Assembly: GCF_021245805.1 (NCBI RefSeq) | Contig: NZ_JAJJNF010000005.1 | Coordinates: forward strand, 330,093 to 394,092 | DNA length: 64,000 bases | Source of the DNA: Mangrovimonas futianensis | GTDB lineage: Bacteria; Bacteroidota; Bacteroidia; Flavobacteriales; Flavobacteriaceae | Direction: 5' to 3' | Shown here: positions 28,135-36,891 of the stretch, piece after piece | Layout of the letters: each line of letters starts with the position of its first letter | How positions within the stretch are numbered: position 1 is the stretch's first letter | Notes under the pieces: model-generated | Database searches by the model: none | What the model saw: only the letters and a program-made list of their open reading frames with translations | Told to the model about the DNA's origin: nothing | Translations under genes and position numbers: made by a program

Positions 28135-29169
28135 ATGAAAAACAACTTAAAATTTGCCTTGACATTACTCCTAATGTTTGAGGTTTTTAATGCTTCATCA
28201 CAAAGCTTTAAAACTGCCGTGTCCTACCTAGATTTTGTAGGTAAAGAACAAGAGGGTATTACAAAAAACATGTGGAAGTACACGCAAGCTATAGCTCATA
28301 GAGGTGAACGTGCTGTAGGAAATCGAAGAAAAATTTTAATCAAATCAGTAGAAAGCTCCATTGAAAAAATTGACAAGGCTGAAGGCTATAATGGTGATGA
28401 ATTTAAAAACCAGGTACTGGAGCACCTCAGATTTAATGAAAGTCTTTTAAAGAATGATTATGCTAAAATAATCGACATGAAGGCTATTGCAGAACAATCC
28501 TACGATGCCATGGAAGCCTTTATTATGGCTCAAGAAATGGCTGATCAAAAAATGAAGGAATCCCAAGAACTTTATGAAACACATTTTTATGCCTTTGCTA
28601 ACAAAAACAATGTAAACATCATTGAAGACGAATCAGACCTGAGCAAAAAAATGGCTATATCTGGTCAGGTATTCAAACATTACAATACTTTATATCTCAT
28701 TTTTTTCAAGGTTTACATGAATGAAGTTTATTTAATGAATTCCCTTGGTAATAATGACATTAACGGTATGCAACAAAATGCCAACGCTTTAAGTCAAAGT
28801 GCCCGTGAAGGATTGGAACAATTAAATTCAGTAGAACTTTACAATAATGACGATTCTATTGTTAAGGCTACCAAAAAAGCTTTTGAATTTTACATAGATG
28901 AAGCAGAGAATAAAATCCCTAAAATGGTTGAATTTTTGGTGCTAAATCAAGATTTTGAAACCATCAAAAATAATATTGAAAAAACACCAGAAAAGAAAAG
29001 AACCAAAGAACAAATTGATGCCTATAATGATAAAGTAAAGGCATTAAATAAGGGAGGGAAAGAGTATAATCAGCTAAATGCAGAGTTAAACAACGAGCGT
29101 AGTCATGTTATTGAGAATCTAAATAATTCAAACAATGCATTTTTGGCTAAGCAAATTCCTAATGACTAA
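28135..29169 (+). CDS. Secreted helical protein of unknown function
   Basis: A 344-residue protein with a signal peptide (MKNNLKFALTLLLMFEVFNASSQ) and a mostly helical, charged body with no cysteine-based or catalytic motif. I do not recognise the family. The gene starts one base after the S41 protease stop, so the two are almost certainly cotranscribed; it could be a substrate, an adaptor or a regulator of the protease, but the sequence does not decide. The sequence SFKTAVSYLDFVGKEQEGI near the mature N-terminus may be the most conserved part to use in a search. Confidence 0.75.
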   Translation: MKNNLKFALTLLLMFEVFNASSQSFKTAVSYLDFVGKEQEGITKNMWKYTQAIAHRGERAVGNRRKILIKSVESSIEKIDKAEGYNGDEFKNQVLEHLRFNESLLKNDYAKIIDMKAIAEQSYDAMEAFIMAQEMADQKMKESQELYETHFYAFANKNNVNIIEDESDLSKKMAISGQVFKHYNTLYLIFFKVYMNEVYLMNSLGNNDINGMQQNANALSQSAREGLEQLNSVELYNNDDSIVKATKKAFEFYIDEAENKIPKMVEFLVLNQDFETIKNNIEKTPEKKRTKEQIDAYNDKVKALNKGGKEYNQLNAELNNERSHVIENLNNSNNAFLAKQIPND

Positions 29170-29181
29170 TTAGTTTTTTCA

Positions 29182-29189
29182 TAATTTTG
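29182..29189 (+). promoter_or_regulatory. Possible -7 element upstream of the YebC-family gene
   Basis: TAATTTTG matches TAnnTTTG, 29 bases before the ATG at 29218. There is no TTTG at the right distance upstream, so it is only suggestive. Confidence 0.4.
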
Positions 29190-29217
29190 TTACTTTAAAA
29201 TTTAAACGCGTTAATTA

Positions 29218-29940
29218 ATGGGAAGAGCTTTTGAATTCAGGAAAGCAAGAAAAATGAAACGTTGGGCCGCAATGAGTAAGGCCTTCACACGTATCGGTAA
29301 GGATATTGTAATGGCAGTAAAGGAAGGTGGACCCGACCCTGATGGCAATTCCAGATTGCGAGCTGTTATACAAAATGCCAAGGCAGTCAATATGCCTAAA
29401 GACAATATTGAACGTGCTATTAAAAGAGCATCAGACAAAAGCCAAGGAGATTATAAGGAAGTACTTTTTGAAGGTTATGCACCACACGGGATTGCCGTTT
29501 TGGTGGAAACAGCCACAGATAATAATACTAGAACTGTAGCCAACATTAGAAGTTATTTCAATAAATGTGACGGTAGTTTAGGCACCTCTGGTTCGGTATC
29601 ATTTATGTTTGACCATACATGTAATTTCAGGATTAACGCTGAAGGCTTGGATGCTGAGGAATTGGAACTTGAACTAATTGACTTTGGTGCTGAAGAGGTT
29701 TTTGTTGATGACGATGGAATTTTAATATATGCCCCCTTTGAAAGTTTTGGAGCTATTCAATCGGAATTGGAAGGTCGTGGTATTGAAATTCTATCCTCTG
29801 GCTTCGAAAGAATTCCGCAGGTTACAAAACAATTGACTCCTGAACAAATGGAAGATGTAGAAAAACTTTTGGAGAAAATTGAAGAAGATGATGACGTACA
29901 AAATGTCTACCATACCATGGAAGAAAGTGCTGAAGAATAA
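29218..29940 (+). CDS. yebC: YebC/PmpR-family protein
   Basis: A 240-residue cytoplasmic protein of the YebC family, described either as a DNA-binding regulator or as a translation factor for proline stretches. The N-terminus (MGRAFEFRKARKMKRWAAMS) and DGNSRLRAVIQNAKAVNMPKDNIERA segment are typical. The C-terminus is acidic. The usual MAGHSKW start of gammaproteobacterial members is replaced by MGRAFEF, as in the second subgroup common in Bacteroidota. It is monocistronic and followed by a terminator. Confidence 0.92.
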   Translation: MGRAFEFRKARKMKRWAAMSKAFTRIGKDIVMAVKEGGPDPDGNSRLRAVIQNAKAVNMPKDNIERAIKRASDKSQGDYKEVLFEGYAPHGIAVLVETATDNNTRTVANIRSYFNKCDGSLGTSGSVSFMFDHTCNFRINAEGLDAEELELELIDFGAEEVFVDDDGILIYAPFESFGAIQSELEGRGIEILSSGFERIPQVTKQLTPEQMEDVEKLLEKIEEDDDVQNVYHTMEESAEE

Positions 29941-29964
29941 GCACAAAACGTTAAAAATATATAA

Positions 29965-29996
29965 AGACCTGAACTTTTCGTTCAGGTTTTTTTTAT
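29965..29996 (+). terminator. Intrinsic terminator after the YebC-family gene
   Basis: ACCTGAAC pairs with GTTCAGGT around a 5-base loop and is followed by seven or more T. Confidence 0.87.
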
Positions 29997-30047
29997 TTTA
30001 ACAGTAACAAAATCAATTGGTTTTTCGTCTTTTAACAAAAAACGTCT

Positions 30048-31544
30048 ATGACATTTACTACCATCAAGTCCCTTCTTATTTATTTTATTCTATTGTTTGG
30101 AGCCACTTCATTCGCTCAAAGCATTTCTGGGAAAGTCTTATCTGATAAAGAAGAGCCCATTTCTTATGCCACCGTACAAATTGGTGAACACTTTGGGGTT
30201 ATTACCAATGAAGAAGGCAGCTTCTCGATCAATACCTCAGGCTTTGAACCTACAGACTCTGTAAAAATTTCTTGTATGGGTTATGAGAAAATAGGCATGC
30301 TATTAAATGAATTTGAATCACAAGACTATCATTTGATTGAAAAAGTTAATGAACTTTCTGAAGTTTATTTAACCAATAGGATGCTCACTTTAGACTCCAT
30401 ATTATATTACATGGATAAAAATTTGGACAAGAACTATAAAACCAAAATGGTTAATTATAATCTGTTTAGAAGGACCACCCAATATATTCAGGGTAAAAAT
30501 GTCAATTTAGAAATAGATAAATCCACTGGATTTAAGAAAAAACAACTTGAAGCCTTTAATAAAGAGTTTCAAGAATTAGGTAATTCCTTATTGAACAACA
30601 GGTCCAAACAATACACAGAATTTGTGGCTGATTTAAGTGTTTTAGATGAGAAAAACTCTAAAATGACTATTGACAAAGCCATGAGATTATTGGATGAAAG
30701 AAATGATCAAACCATTGAAAGATTGGCAGAAAGAGGGAAAGATATTGTCACCAAACATTTAGACACCAATAAAGTCTACACGGTTAAAACAGGATGGTTT
30801 AAAATTTCAGATTCAGTCAAATTAGGAGAAAGTAGTAGAGAAAACAATAAAATGGAAGACACTATTAATTCGGTAGGTTTAATCAGAAAATTAACCTATG
30901 AAATGCTCAAAGAGCATAACTTCAAAAGTGGTTCCATATTTAATTTTGTAACAGATCAAAGGAAATATGATTATGAGTTAAAGGGTATTTCGTTTCTAGA
31001 TTCCGAATTGGTTTATGTGGTAGATTTTAAACCAAGAAGAGGATCTGCTGATTTTGAAGGAACCCTTTACATTTCCAATCAAACATTTGCCGTTTTAAAA
31101 ACGGATTACAAATATTTTAAAGGACGCGTTGGCGAGAAACTCAATATGAAATTCCTTTTAGGAATTAAATATGCTGAAAACGGAAAATCGGGATCAGTTA
31201 TTTATAAAAAAGGTCCAGACAATTATTATTATCCCAAATTTATAACCGAAGAAATTGACCGATATTTTTACATTGATAGGCCTTTTAAGTTCAAAGAAAA
31301 TGACGGAAACAATAAAGTTTCATTTGAATTCTTGGTTGAAGGGACCTTTAAAGAACGAAATGAATTATTAATCATGGGCACTAAGGACATTACTAATAGC
31401 GACTATGAGGCCATAAAGGAGAAAAAGGATATTGATTATGAAACACCTAAACAATATGATCCCAATTTCTGGAAGGATTACAATGTACTTCAACCATTAC
31501 AGGAAATGAAAGATTTTAAAGTTGATGAAACCTATACCCCATAA
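30048..31544 (+). CDS. Secreted carboxypeptidase-regulatory-like domain protein
   Basis: A 498-residue protein with a signal peptide (MTFTTIKSLLIYFILLFGATSFAQ). Residues 25-105 form a carboxypeptidase D regulatory-like beta-sandwich (SISGKVLSDKEEPISYATVQ ... NEEGSFSI), often found at the N-termini of Bacteroidota outer-membrane proteins. The remainder is rich in charged residues and beta-strand patterns with no clear domain; it has no TonB box or plug motif. It may be a periplasmic or outer-membrane-associated protein. Function unknown. A terminator follows. Confidence 0.75.
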   Translation: MTFTTIKSLLIYFILLFGATSFAQSISGKVLSDKEEPISYATVQIGEHFGVITNEEGSFSINTSGFEPTDSVKISCMGYEKIGMLLNEFESQDYHLIEKVNELSEVYLTNRMLTLDSILYYMDKNLDKNYKTKMVNYNLFRRTTQYIQGKNVNLEIDKSTGFKKKQLEAFNKEFQELGNSLLNNRSKQYTEFVADLSVLDEKNSKMTIDKAMRLLDERNDQTIERLAERGKDIVTKHLDTNKVYTVKTGWFKISDSVKLGESSRENNKMEDTINSVGLIRKLTYEMLKEHNFKSGSIFNFVTDQRKYDYELKGISFLDSELVYVVDFKPRRGSADFEGTLYISNQTFAVLKTDYKYFKGRVGEKLNMKFLLGIKYAENGKSGSVIYKKGPDNYYYPKFITEEIDRYFYIDRPFKFKENDGNNKVSFEFLVEGTFKERNELLIMGTKDITNSDYEAIKEKKDIDYETPKQYDPNFWKDYNVLQPLQEMKDFKVDETYTP

Positions 31545-31548
31545 AAGG

Positions 31549-31580
31549 AAAAAGCTACCCAAAAAGGTAGCTTTCTTTTT
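31549..31580. terminator. Intrinsic terminator
   Basis: AAAGCTACC pairs with GGTAGCTTT, with a 6-base loop and a following CTTTTT tract. Confidence 0.82.
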
Positions 31581-31652
31581 AGGGACTTACTAGTTTACTT
31601 TATGTTTCATTCACTATGGAAACAATATTACAAATACCATGCCTGTAACGAC

Positions 31653-32201
31653 CTATGAGTACTTAGGCACCTTCCCTTTTACATCTTTAAAAAAGTCTTT
31701 CATGAATTGAAAGTCAGCTTCTTTATCATTTGTTGGATAAAATGGTTCCGAAATTTTGTTTTGTTTTTTACCAAAATCTAGCGTAAACATAATAATGGGA
31801 ACCTTGGCTGCTTTGGCTATATAATAGAAACCTGTACGCCACTCTTCTACTTTTTTTCTAGTGCCTTCAGGTGCCAAAGCCAATCGAAACTCTTCTTTTT
31901 CCTGAAATATTTTAGCAATAGCTTCTACCTTATTTTCTTTATTTCCTCTGTCAATGGGAGCACCCCCTACTCGCTTAAGATACCAACCTAATGGACCTAC
32001 AAACAATTCCTTTTTGGCTATAAAGTTTGCTTTAATACCTAAAATCTTCCTAAGGAGGATCCCGATATAAAAATCATGCCAACTGGTATGTGGAACCGCG
32101 ATTAATACAGCCTTTTTAATATCATGCTTAGACATATTGGTGTTGCCAACAATTTTCCATCCTAAAAGCCGGAAGTAAATAAATTTAGCTAACCACCGCA
32201 T
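31653..32201 (-). CDS. 1-acyl-glycerol-3-phosphate acyltransferase-like protein
   Basis: A 182-residue acyltransferase of the PlsC family, at the short end of the family range. The HX4D catalytic motif is in PHTSWHDFY, the glycerol-phosphate site follows as GGAPIDRG, and the EGTR motif is in LAPEGTRKK. Such enzymes act at the inner membrane in phospholipid or lipid-anchor synthesis. It is the last gene of a minus-strand operon with kdnB, a HAD hydrolase and kdsB, one base after kdnB. Its acceptor here could be lysophosphatidate or another lipid; the sequence does not say. Confidence 0.85.
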   Translation of the reverse strand: MRWLAKFIYFRLLGWKIVGNTNMSKHDIKKAVLIAVPHTSWHDFYIGILLRKILGIKANFIAKKELFVGPLGWYLKRVGGAPIDRGNKENKVEAIAKIFQEKEEFRLALAPEGTRKKVEEWRTGFYYIAKAAKVPIIMFTLDFGKKQNKISEPFYPTNDKEADFQFMKDFFKDVKGKVPKYS

Positions 32202-32202
32202 C

Positions 32203-33285
32203 TTACATTTTTTCGTAAAGTTCTCTTAACTTTTCTCGGGTAATCGTTTTATTCCATGATTTCCCTAAAGCATTTTCCCATAACGGAACCATACCAAGCG
32301 ATACATCAATCATGATATCAAATTCTTTATCTGTTAAGTTTTTACATAAACCTTGAGGTAAATCAACACCATGAAAGTCTTTCATTTCTTTGAAGAGTTT
32401 GACGCCTTCTGGGTAAAATTCTTCCAAATGGTCAAATACAATACAATTACCTACTCCATGTTTTGTTCCTAGAAGAAACCCTAACCCATAACTCATGGCA
32501 TGAGCCACCCCTACTTGTGAATAGGCTATACTCATACCTCCGTGCCAGGAGGCCATCATCAATTTGTCTTGAATGTCCTCTTCGGATAATGAATTTTCCA
32601 AGAATATTTCTTTACAAAGATCAAATGCTTTTTCACCATAACTTTGACTAAAAGCGTTTAAATAAGTACCATTTAAGGATTCGATACAATGGATGTAACA
32701 ATCCATTCCTGTGTAAAACCATTGATTTTTTGGAACATCTTTAGTAAGCTCAGGATCTAAAACGACTTGATCAAACGGTGTATAATCACTATTTATTCCT
32801 AGTTTTTTATCAGGTCCTGTTAATACCGTTGTTCTCGAAACCTCTGCTCCAGTTCCTGAAATAGTTGGGATACCAACGTGATAAAGCGCCGGATTTTTAA
32901 CCAAATCCCAGCCTTGATAATCCTTAGACTCACCATCATTAGTTAACATGATAGCTACAGCCTTGGCCAGATCCATAATGGTTCCTCCTCCTATTCCTAT
33001 AATTCCCGAAGGTCTTTCTTTGAATTGGAGAATGATTTCTTCTACCAATTCATCTACTTGAGATGTCTTAGGTTCTTCGTCAGAAGATATGTAGTAAATT
33101 TTATCTTCGTATGCCAAAGGAATTCTCCCCGTTATCCAGGAGTTTCCTTGAAATACGTCATCGATTAAATAAATAAAAGGTGCATGGGCATTGAGTCTTT
33201 TTGGCATTAACACATCTTGCAATTGATTAAAGCTGCCACGACCAAAAACCACTTTGGACACCATTGGGAAATTTTTAAAATTCAT
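32203..33285 (-). CDS. kdnB: 3-deoxy-D-manno-octulosonate 8-oxidase, KdnB-like iron-dependent dehydrogenase
   Basis: An iron-containing alcohol dehydrogenase of 360 residues. From memory, the N-terminus (MNFKNFPMVSKVVFGRGSF), the MYQGWDLIKKPA-like segment (YQGWDLVKNPALYHVGIPTI), NQWFYTGMDCYIHCIESLNG and SIAYSQVGVAHAMSYGLGFL agree closely with Shewanella oneidensis KdnB. The metal site histidines fall in the expected places (MDCYIHC, ...HAMSYG, ...GTKHGVGN). KdnB oxidises the C8 hydroxyl of Kdo, and KdnA then aminates it, giving 8-amino-Kdo. kdsB is two genes upstream, which fits; no KdnA aminotransferase is in the window. Another iron-dependent dehydrogenase is the alternative. Confidence 0.82.
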   Translation of the reverse strand: MNFKNFPMVSKVVFGRGSFNQLQDVLMPKRLNAHAPFIYLIDDVFQGNSWITGRIPLAYEDKIYYISSDEEPKTSQVDELVEEIILQFKERPSGIIGIGGGTIMDLAKAVAIMLTNDGESKDYQGWDLVKNPALYHVGIPTISGTGAEVSRTTVLTGPDKKLGINSDYTPFDQVVLDPELTKDVPKNQWFYTGMDCYIHCIESLNGTYLNAFSQSYGEKAFDLCKEIFLENSLSEEDIQDKLMMASWHGGMSIAYSQVGVAHAMSYGLGFLLGTKHGVGNCIVFDHLEEFYPEGVKLFKEMKDFHGVDLPQGLCKNLTDKEFDIMIDVSLGMVPLWENALGKSWNKTITREKLRELYEKM

Positions 33286-33296
33286 TTATTGAATCA

Positions 33297-34013
33297 TCAA
33301 TTTGTTTGGTTCTTTAATAAAGGTAGCAAATCCAATAAACTTCCTATTGTTAAATAAGACTTGCCATTTGTTTCACTTTCATGGACTTCCTCGTGCGCCC
33401 AAGTTGTATGAAAAGGCACGTGAACTGCCTTTGCTTTAATATTGATTAACGGTAAAACATCTGATTTTAGTGAATTGCCTACCATTAAAAATTCGGAAGG
33501 GTCAATATCCAAATGCCCCAAAAGTTTTGAGTAATTAGACTCTTGTTTATCACTAACCACTTCAATATGATGAAAATAATTGGTCAAACCTGATTTTTCT
33601 AACTTCCTCTCTTGATCTAGCAAATCTCCTTTGGTGACCAGTATCAGTCGGTATTGCTTAGATAAACTTTTTAAAACCTCTTCTACACCAGGTAACAGTT
33701 CAACCGGTTTATTAAGCATATCTTTCCCAATATCTAAAATTTTAGAAATAGTCTGATTTGAAACTTGGTTGTTAGACAACTCCAAAGCCATTTCAACCAT
33801 AGAAAGCACAAAACCTTTTATGCCATACCCATATAACGGAAGATTTTTCATCTCCATCATAAAAAGCTCCTGATCGATCTTATTCATGGTTTCATACGGA
33901 GAAAGCAATTGGGCAAAGGCTTCTTCTGCCTCCCTAAAATAAGTTTCGTTTACCCATAAGGTATCATCGGCGTCAAATCCAATAACTTTTATGTTACTGT
34001 AATCTATTTCCAA
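33297..34013 (-). CDS. HAD-family hydrolase
   Basis: A 238-residue haloacid-dehalogenase-type phosphatase with motif I GFDADDTLW, motif II ILVTKGD, and motifs III and IV in the PSEFLMVGNSLKSD region. A helical cap lies between motifs I and II. The only start that includes motif I in full is a TTG whose codon sits inside the last codons of kdsB (10-base overlap), so translation is probably coupled. KdsC, the Kdo-8-phosphate phosphatase, is shorter and lacks a cap, so this is probably not KdsC. The substrate is unknown. Confidence 0.8.
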   Translation of the reverse strand: MEIDYSNIKVIGFDADDTLWVNETYFREAEEAFAQLLSPYETMNKIDQELFMMEMKNLPLYGYGIKGFVLSMVEMALELSNNQVSNQTISKILDIGKDMLNKPVELLPGVEEVLKSLSKQYRLILVTKGDLLDQERKLEKSGLTNYFHHIEVVSDKQESNYSKLLGHLDIDPSEFLMVGNSLKSDVLPLINIKAKAVHVPFHTTWAHEEVHESETNGKSYLTIGSLLDLLPLLKNQTN

Positions 34014-34732
34014 AGTTTCTTCGCTTTTTCAAGATCCTCAGGGGTATCAATTTCAACTCCCAAAACATCTGTTTCTACCATTTTTATTTTCTTACCATAC
34101 TCCAAATATCTGATACATTCTATCTTTTCGGAGGCTTCCAAAGGCAACATGGGCAGTCTGTAAAAATCCATCAATGCCTCTTTTCTAAAAGCATAGACGC
34201 CTTTGTGTTTAAAATACTTAACAGCAACCTCTTTATCTCTAGGATATGGAATAGGACTCCTTGAAAAGTACAAAGCAAACCCACTTTGATCGGTAATGAC
34301 TTTAACGGTATTAGGATTATTGATTTCTTCCCAATCGGTGATATGAACTTTTAAAGAAGCCAAATCAACCTCCCGATTGGCATCATTTTTAAAGACTTCT
34401 ATCAATTTACTTAAAGAGGCTACTTCAGTAAAAGGTTCATCTCCTTGAACATTAACCACAATATCTACATCCATATTTTCAACAGCCTCAGCAATGCGGT
34501 CACTTCCACATTCATGTTCCTTTTGGCTCATAATGGCTTTTCCTCCTTGTTTAACAATGTCATTGTAAATGATGTCACTATCGGTAACCACATAAACATC
34601 ATCAAACAATTGAGTATTAACGGTAGCCTCATAAGTTCTGAAAATAACAGACTTACCACCTAAATCTTGCATTAATTTACCAGGAAATCTGGAAGCACTG
34701 TATCGTGCTGGTATCATTGAGATTATCTTCAT
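34004..34732 (-). CDS. kdsB: CMP-Kdo synthetase (3-deoxy-manno-octulosonate cytidylyltransferase)
   Basis: Activates Kdo, or 8-amino-Kdo, as its CMP-sugar for lipopolysaccharide core assembly. It has 242 residues, a normal length, when started at MKIISMIPARYSASRFPGK; the longer frame to 34834 would add 34 residues with no resemblance to the family. The nucleotide motif SRFPGKLMQDLGGK, the magnesium-binding VVNVQGDEPF and the ETDVLGVEIDTPEDLEKA end are typical. In Shewanella a KdsB-type enzyme prefers 8-amino-Kdo; the nearby kdnB suggests the same here, but this is an inference. Confidence 0.94.
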   Translation of the reverse strand: MKIISMIPARYSASRFPGKLMQDLGGKSVIFRTYEATVNTQLFDDVYVVTDSDIIYNDIVKQGGKAIMSQKEHECGSDRIAEAVENMDVDIVVNVQGDEPFTEVASLSKLIEVFKNDANREVDLASLKVHITDWEEINNPNTVKVITDQSGFALYFSRSPIPYPRDKEVAVKYFKHKGVYAFRKEALMDFYRLPMLPLEASEKIECIRYLEYGKKIKMVETDVLGVEIDTPEDLEKAKKLWK

Positions 34733-34784
34733 AAAGGAGGAAAATTCAGATTCAAAAATACTATTTTTTACGACAATTGTATGG

Positions 34785-35348
34785 TCACCCTTTCTTAATC
34801 TTTCGATAAAATCGAATGATAATGAAAAGAACAAATATGGTTAGTAATATGCCTATGATAGGTATAAAAACTGACACAATAGATAATGTCGCGGCAGCGC
34901 CTGTTTCAACCGTCGAAACAATAGGATTTCCTATACCAACCGTTGTTGCCGTGGAAACTGCTCTCGTAGCAGAAGTACTGCTGGATATTGCCGCGGCAGT
35001 TCCCCCACCCGCTATAATAGCCAAAGACCAAGTAAAAAGGGGATCTAAGTCAACTAAAGTAGAAACCATGACAGCTGTTCCTGCTATGGCAGCTAATGGA
35101 ACGGCAATGGTATCTAAAAGGTTATCGATAAAAGGGATATAATAGGCAAAGACTTCAAATAACATGGCTACGCCAAAGGTGATCAACGCTGGTATGCTTG
35201 CTAACCATTGCCATTTTTCATTGACATCTAAAACATCAAAATAGGCTGCTAAACTTAATACAAACAGTGGTAAAAACACCCTAAATCCCACGGACGCGGC
35301 CAAACCTATTCCTAGAAAAATACTTATGAGCGTTTCAGAATTTATCAT
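34785..35348 (-). CDS. DUF4126 membrane protein
   Basis: A 187-residue integral membrane protein with five or so hydrophobic helices and a Ser/Thr/Ala-rich middle stretch near residues 115-155 (AAAISSSTSATRAVSTATTV). The family is DUF4126 and has no established function. Its ATG overlaps the RecD-like stop by four bases (ATGA), so the two are translationally coupled. kdsB starts 52 bases downstream. Confidence 0.75.
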   Translation of the reverse strand: MINSETLISIFLGIGLAASVGFRVFLPLFVLSLAAYFDVLDVNEKWQWLASIPALITFGVAMLFEVFAYYIPFIDNLLDTIAVPLAAIAGTAVMVSTLVDLDPLFTWSLAIIAGGGTAAAISSSTSATRAVSTATTVGIGNPIVSTVETGAAATLSIVSVFIPIIGILLTIFVLFIIIRFYRKIKKG

Positions 35349-36784
35349 ACTTTAAAAAAGTCATCTTTGAAACCAATAAGATACAACTTTTCTTTGGCTC
35401 GAGTGACTGCTGTATACAACCAACGTAAATAATCTTTAGAAATACCATCGGGTAAATAAGGTTGCTCTACAAACACCGTATGCCATTGCCCTCCCTGGGA
35501 TTTATGGCACGTCATAGCATATGAAAACTTAACTTGAAGCGCATTGAAATGCTTATTGTTCTTGATTTTTAGAAACTTCCGGTAATTACTTGTTTCATTT
35601 TGGTAATCTTTCATGACTTCTTGATAAAGCCTGTTATTATCATCATAGGATAACGATGGGGTTTCAGAAGTGATGGTATCCAATAAAAGAACCGTTTCAA
35701 ATGGTTTCATTTTAGGATAATCGACCATTTTAATTTTTACCTCTGCGAAACGAAATCCATAAAGTTCTTCGATTTTAAAAATCTCCAAAACCTCAATAAT
35801 GTCACCATTGGCAATAAATCCTGCTTCGGTTGTGGGTTTAATCCAAAAGTAGTTGTTCTTGACTACCATCAAATAATCACCGGCAGTCAACTCATTTTCA
35901 TTAAATAGAATCCTATTTCTAATTTGTTGATTATATAAATTAGCACGCTTGTTACTACGCACTACTATAGCCGTTTCCTCATATCCCAAATTACTGTAGG
36001 ATTCATTTATGGCATCCATAATTTCATAACCATCAACCAACCGTACAATATCCTTAAAACCATTTAAATCAAACTTAAAGTCGTCAGTAGCTCCATCATT
36101 CAATTGCTCTCTAAGATTTGTTGCATTAAAGAGTATTCCTGAGTCGCTTTCTTGCCTTACGACTTCATCCAACTCAATATTTTTTACCTCCTTATTGTAA
36201 TTTAGATTTAGGACGTTTGGATTCAATGCCGGACTCATATCTAATTTAACTGGAGGCAATTGGGCAGTGTCTCCAACCAACATCAGTTTGCAATTAAAAC
36301 CCGAATAAACATATTGCATCAAATCATCGAGAAGTGAGCCATTTTCAAAAAATTTTGATTCTCCAGGAGTATCAGGAATCATTGATGCCTCATCTACAAT
36401 AAAAATGGTGTTTTTATGCTTATTAGGTTGTAACACAAACTTAACCCCGCCACCTTTTTCTTTTTTGGGGAAATAAATCTTTTTATGAATTGTAAAGGCC
36501 TCCTTTCCTGAGTAATTGGAAATCACTTTGGCCGCTCTACCTGTTGGAGCCAAAAGGACGGCACTTTTTTTAGCCTTCCATAAATTGGAGACCAGAGTTC
36601 CAATAATAGTTGTTTTACCGGTTCCCGCATATCCCTTCATTAAGTACAGACTTTTAGCATCTGTAGAAAAAATAAATTCTGATAATTGCAATAAAACGAC
36701 CTCTTGTTTTTTTGTAGGAGTAAATGGAAATTGCTGTTTTATAAGTGTATAGAATTCTGAGGCGTTCATAGAGTCCGTTATCAT
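35345..36784 (-). CDS. RecD-like ATP-dependent DNA helicase (superfamily 1B)
   Basis: A 479-residue helicase if started at the ATG at 36784; an upstream TTG at 36799 and an internal ATG at 36769 are alternatives. Walker A is KGYAGTGKTTIIG, Walker B is IFIVDEASMIPD. The C-terminal UvrD-like part shows MTCHKSQGGQWHTVFVEQP and LYTAVTRAKEKLYLIG (motifs V/VI). It has no RecB or RecC partner next to it and no N-terminal extension as in RecD2. It may act in DNA repair. It is the first gene of a six-gene minus-strand operon. Confidence 0.88.
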   Translation of the reverse strand: MITDSMNASEFYTLIKQQFPFTPTKKQEVVLLQLSEFIFSTDAKSLYLMKGYAGTGKTTIIGTLVSNLWKAKKSAVLLAPTGRAAKVISNYSGKEAFTIHKKIYFPKKEKGGGVKFVLQPNKHKNTIFIVDEASMIPDTPGESKFFENGSLLDDLMQYVYSGFNCKLMLVGDTAQLPPVKLDMSPALNPNVLNLNYNKEVKNIELDEVVRQESDSGILFNATNLREQLNDGATDDFKFDLNGFKDIVRLVDGYEIMDAINESYSNLGYEETAIVVRSNKRANLYNQQIRNRILFNENELTAGDYLMVVKNNYFWIKPTTEAGFIANGDIIEVLEIFKIEELYGFRFAEVKIKMVDYPKMKPFETVLLLDTITSETPSLSYDDNNRLYQEVMKDYQNETSNYRKFLKIKNNKHFNALQVKFSYAMTCHKSQGGQWHTVFVEQPYLPDGISKDYLRWLYTAVTRAKEKLYLIGFKDDFFKV

Positions 36785-36850
36785 TTTAATTCTCTCCAAA
36801 TATAGAAAGGATTTTTAGCCCCTTGGGTTTTCACCATTAAAAAAAAATTG

Positions 36851-36858
36851 TAGATTTG
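36851..36858 (+). promoter_or_regulatory. -7 promoter element of the membrane protein at 36892
   Basis: TAGATTTG matches TAnnTTTG; a TTG lies 25 bases upstream, slightly beyond the usual spacing. The transcript would begin about 28 bases before the ATG. Confidence 0.5.
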
Positions 36859-36891
36859 CCTAAGACCTAATTTAATTTTAATATACACACT

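Noticed and set aside
34733..34834. Extended N-terminus of kdsB (34 extra residues)
   Set aside because: The extra part has no family likeness and overlaps the DUF4126 gene; MKIISMIPARY is the standard start.
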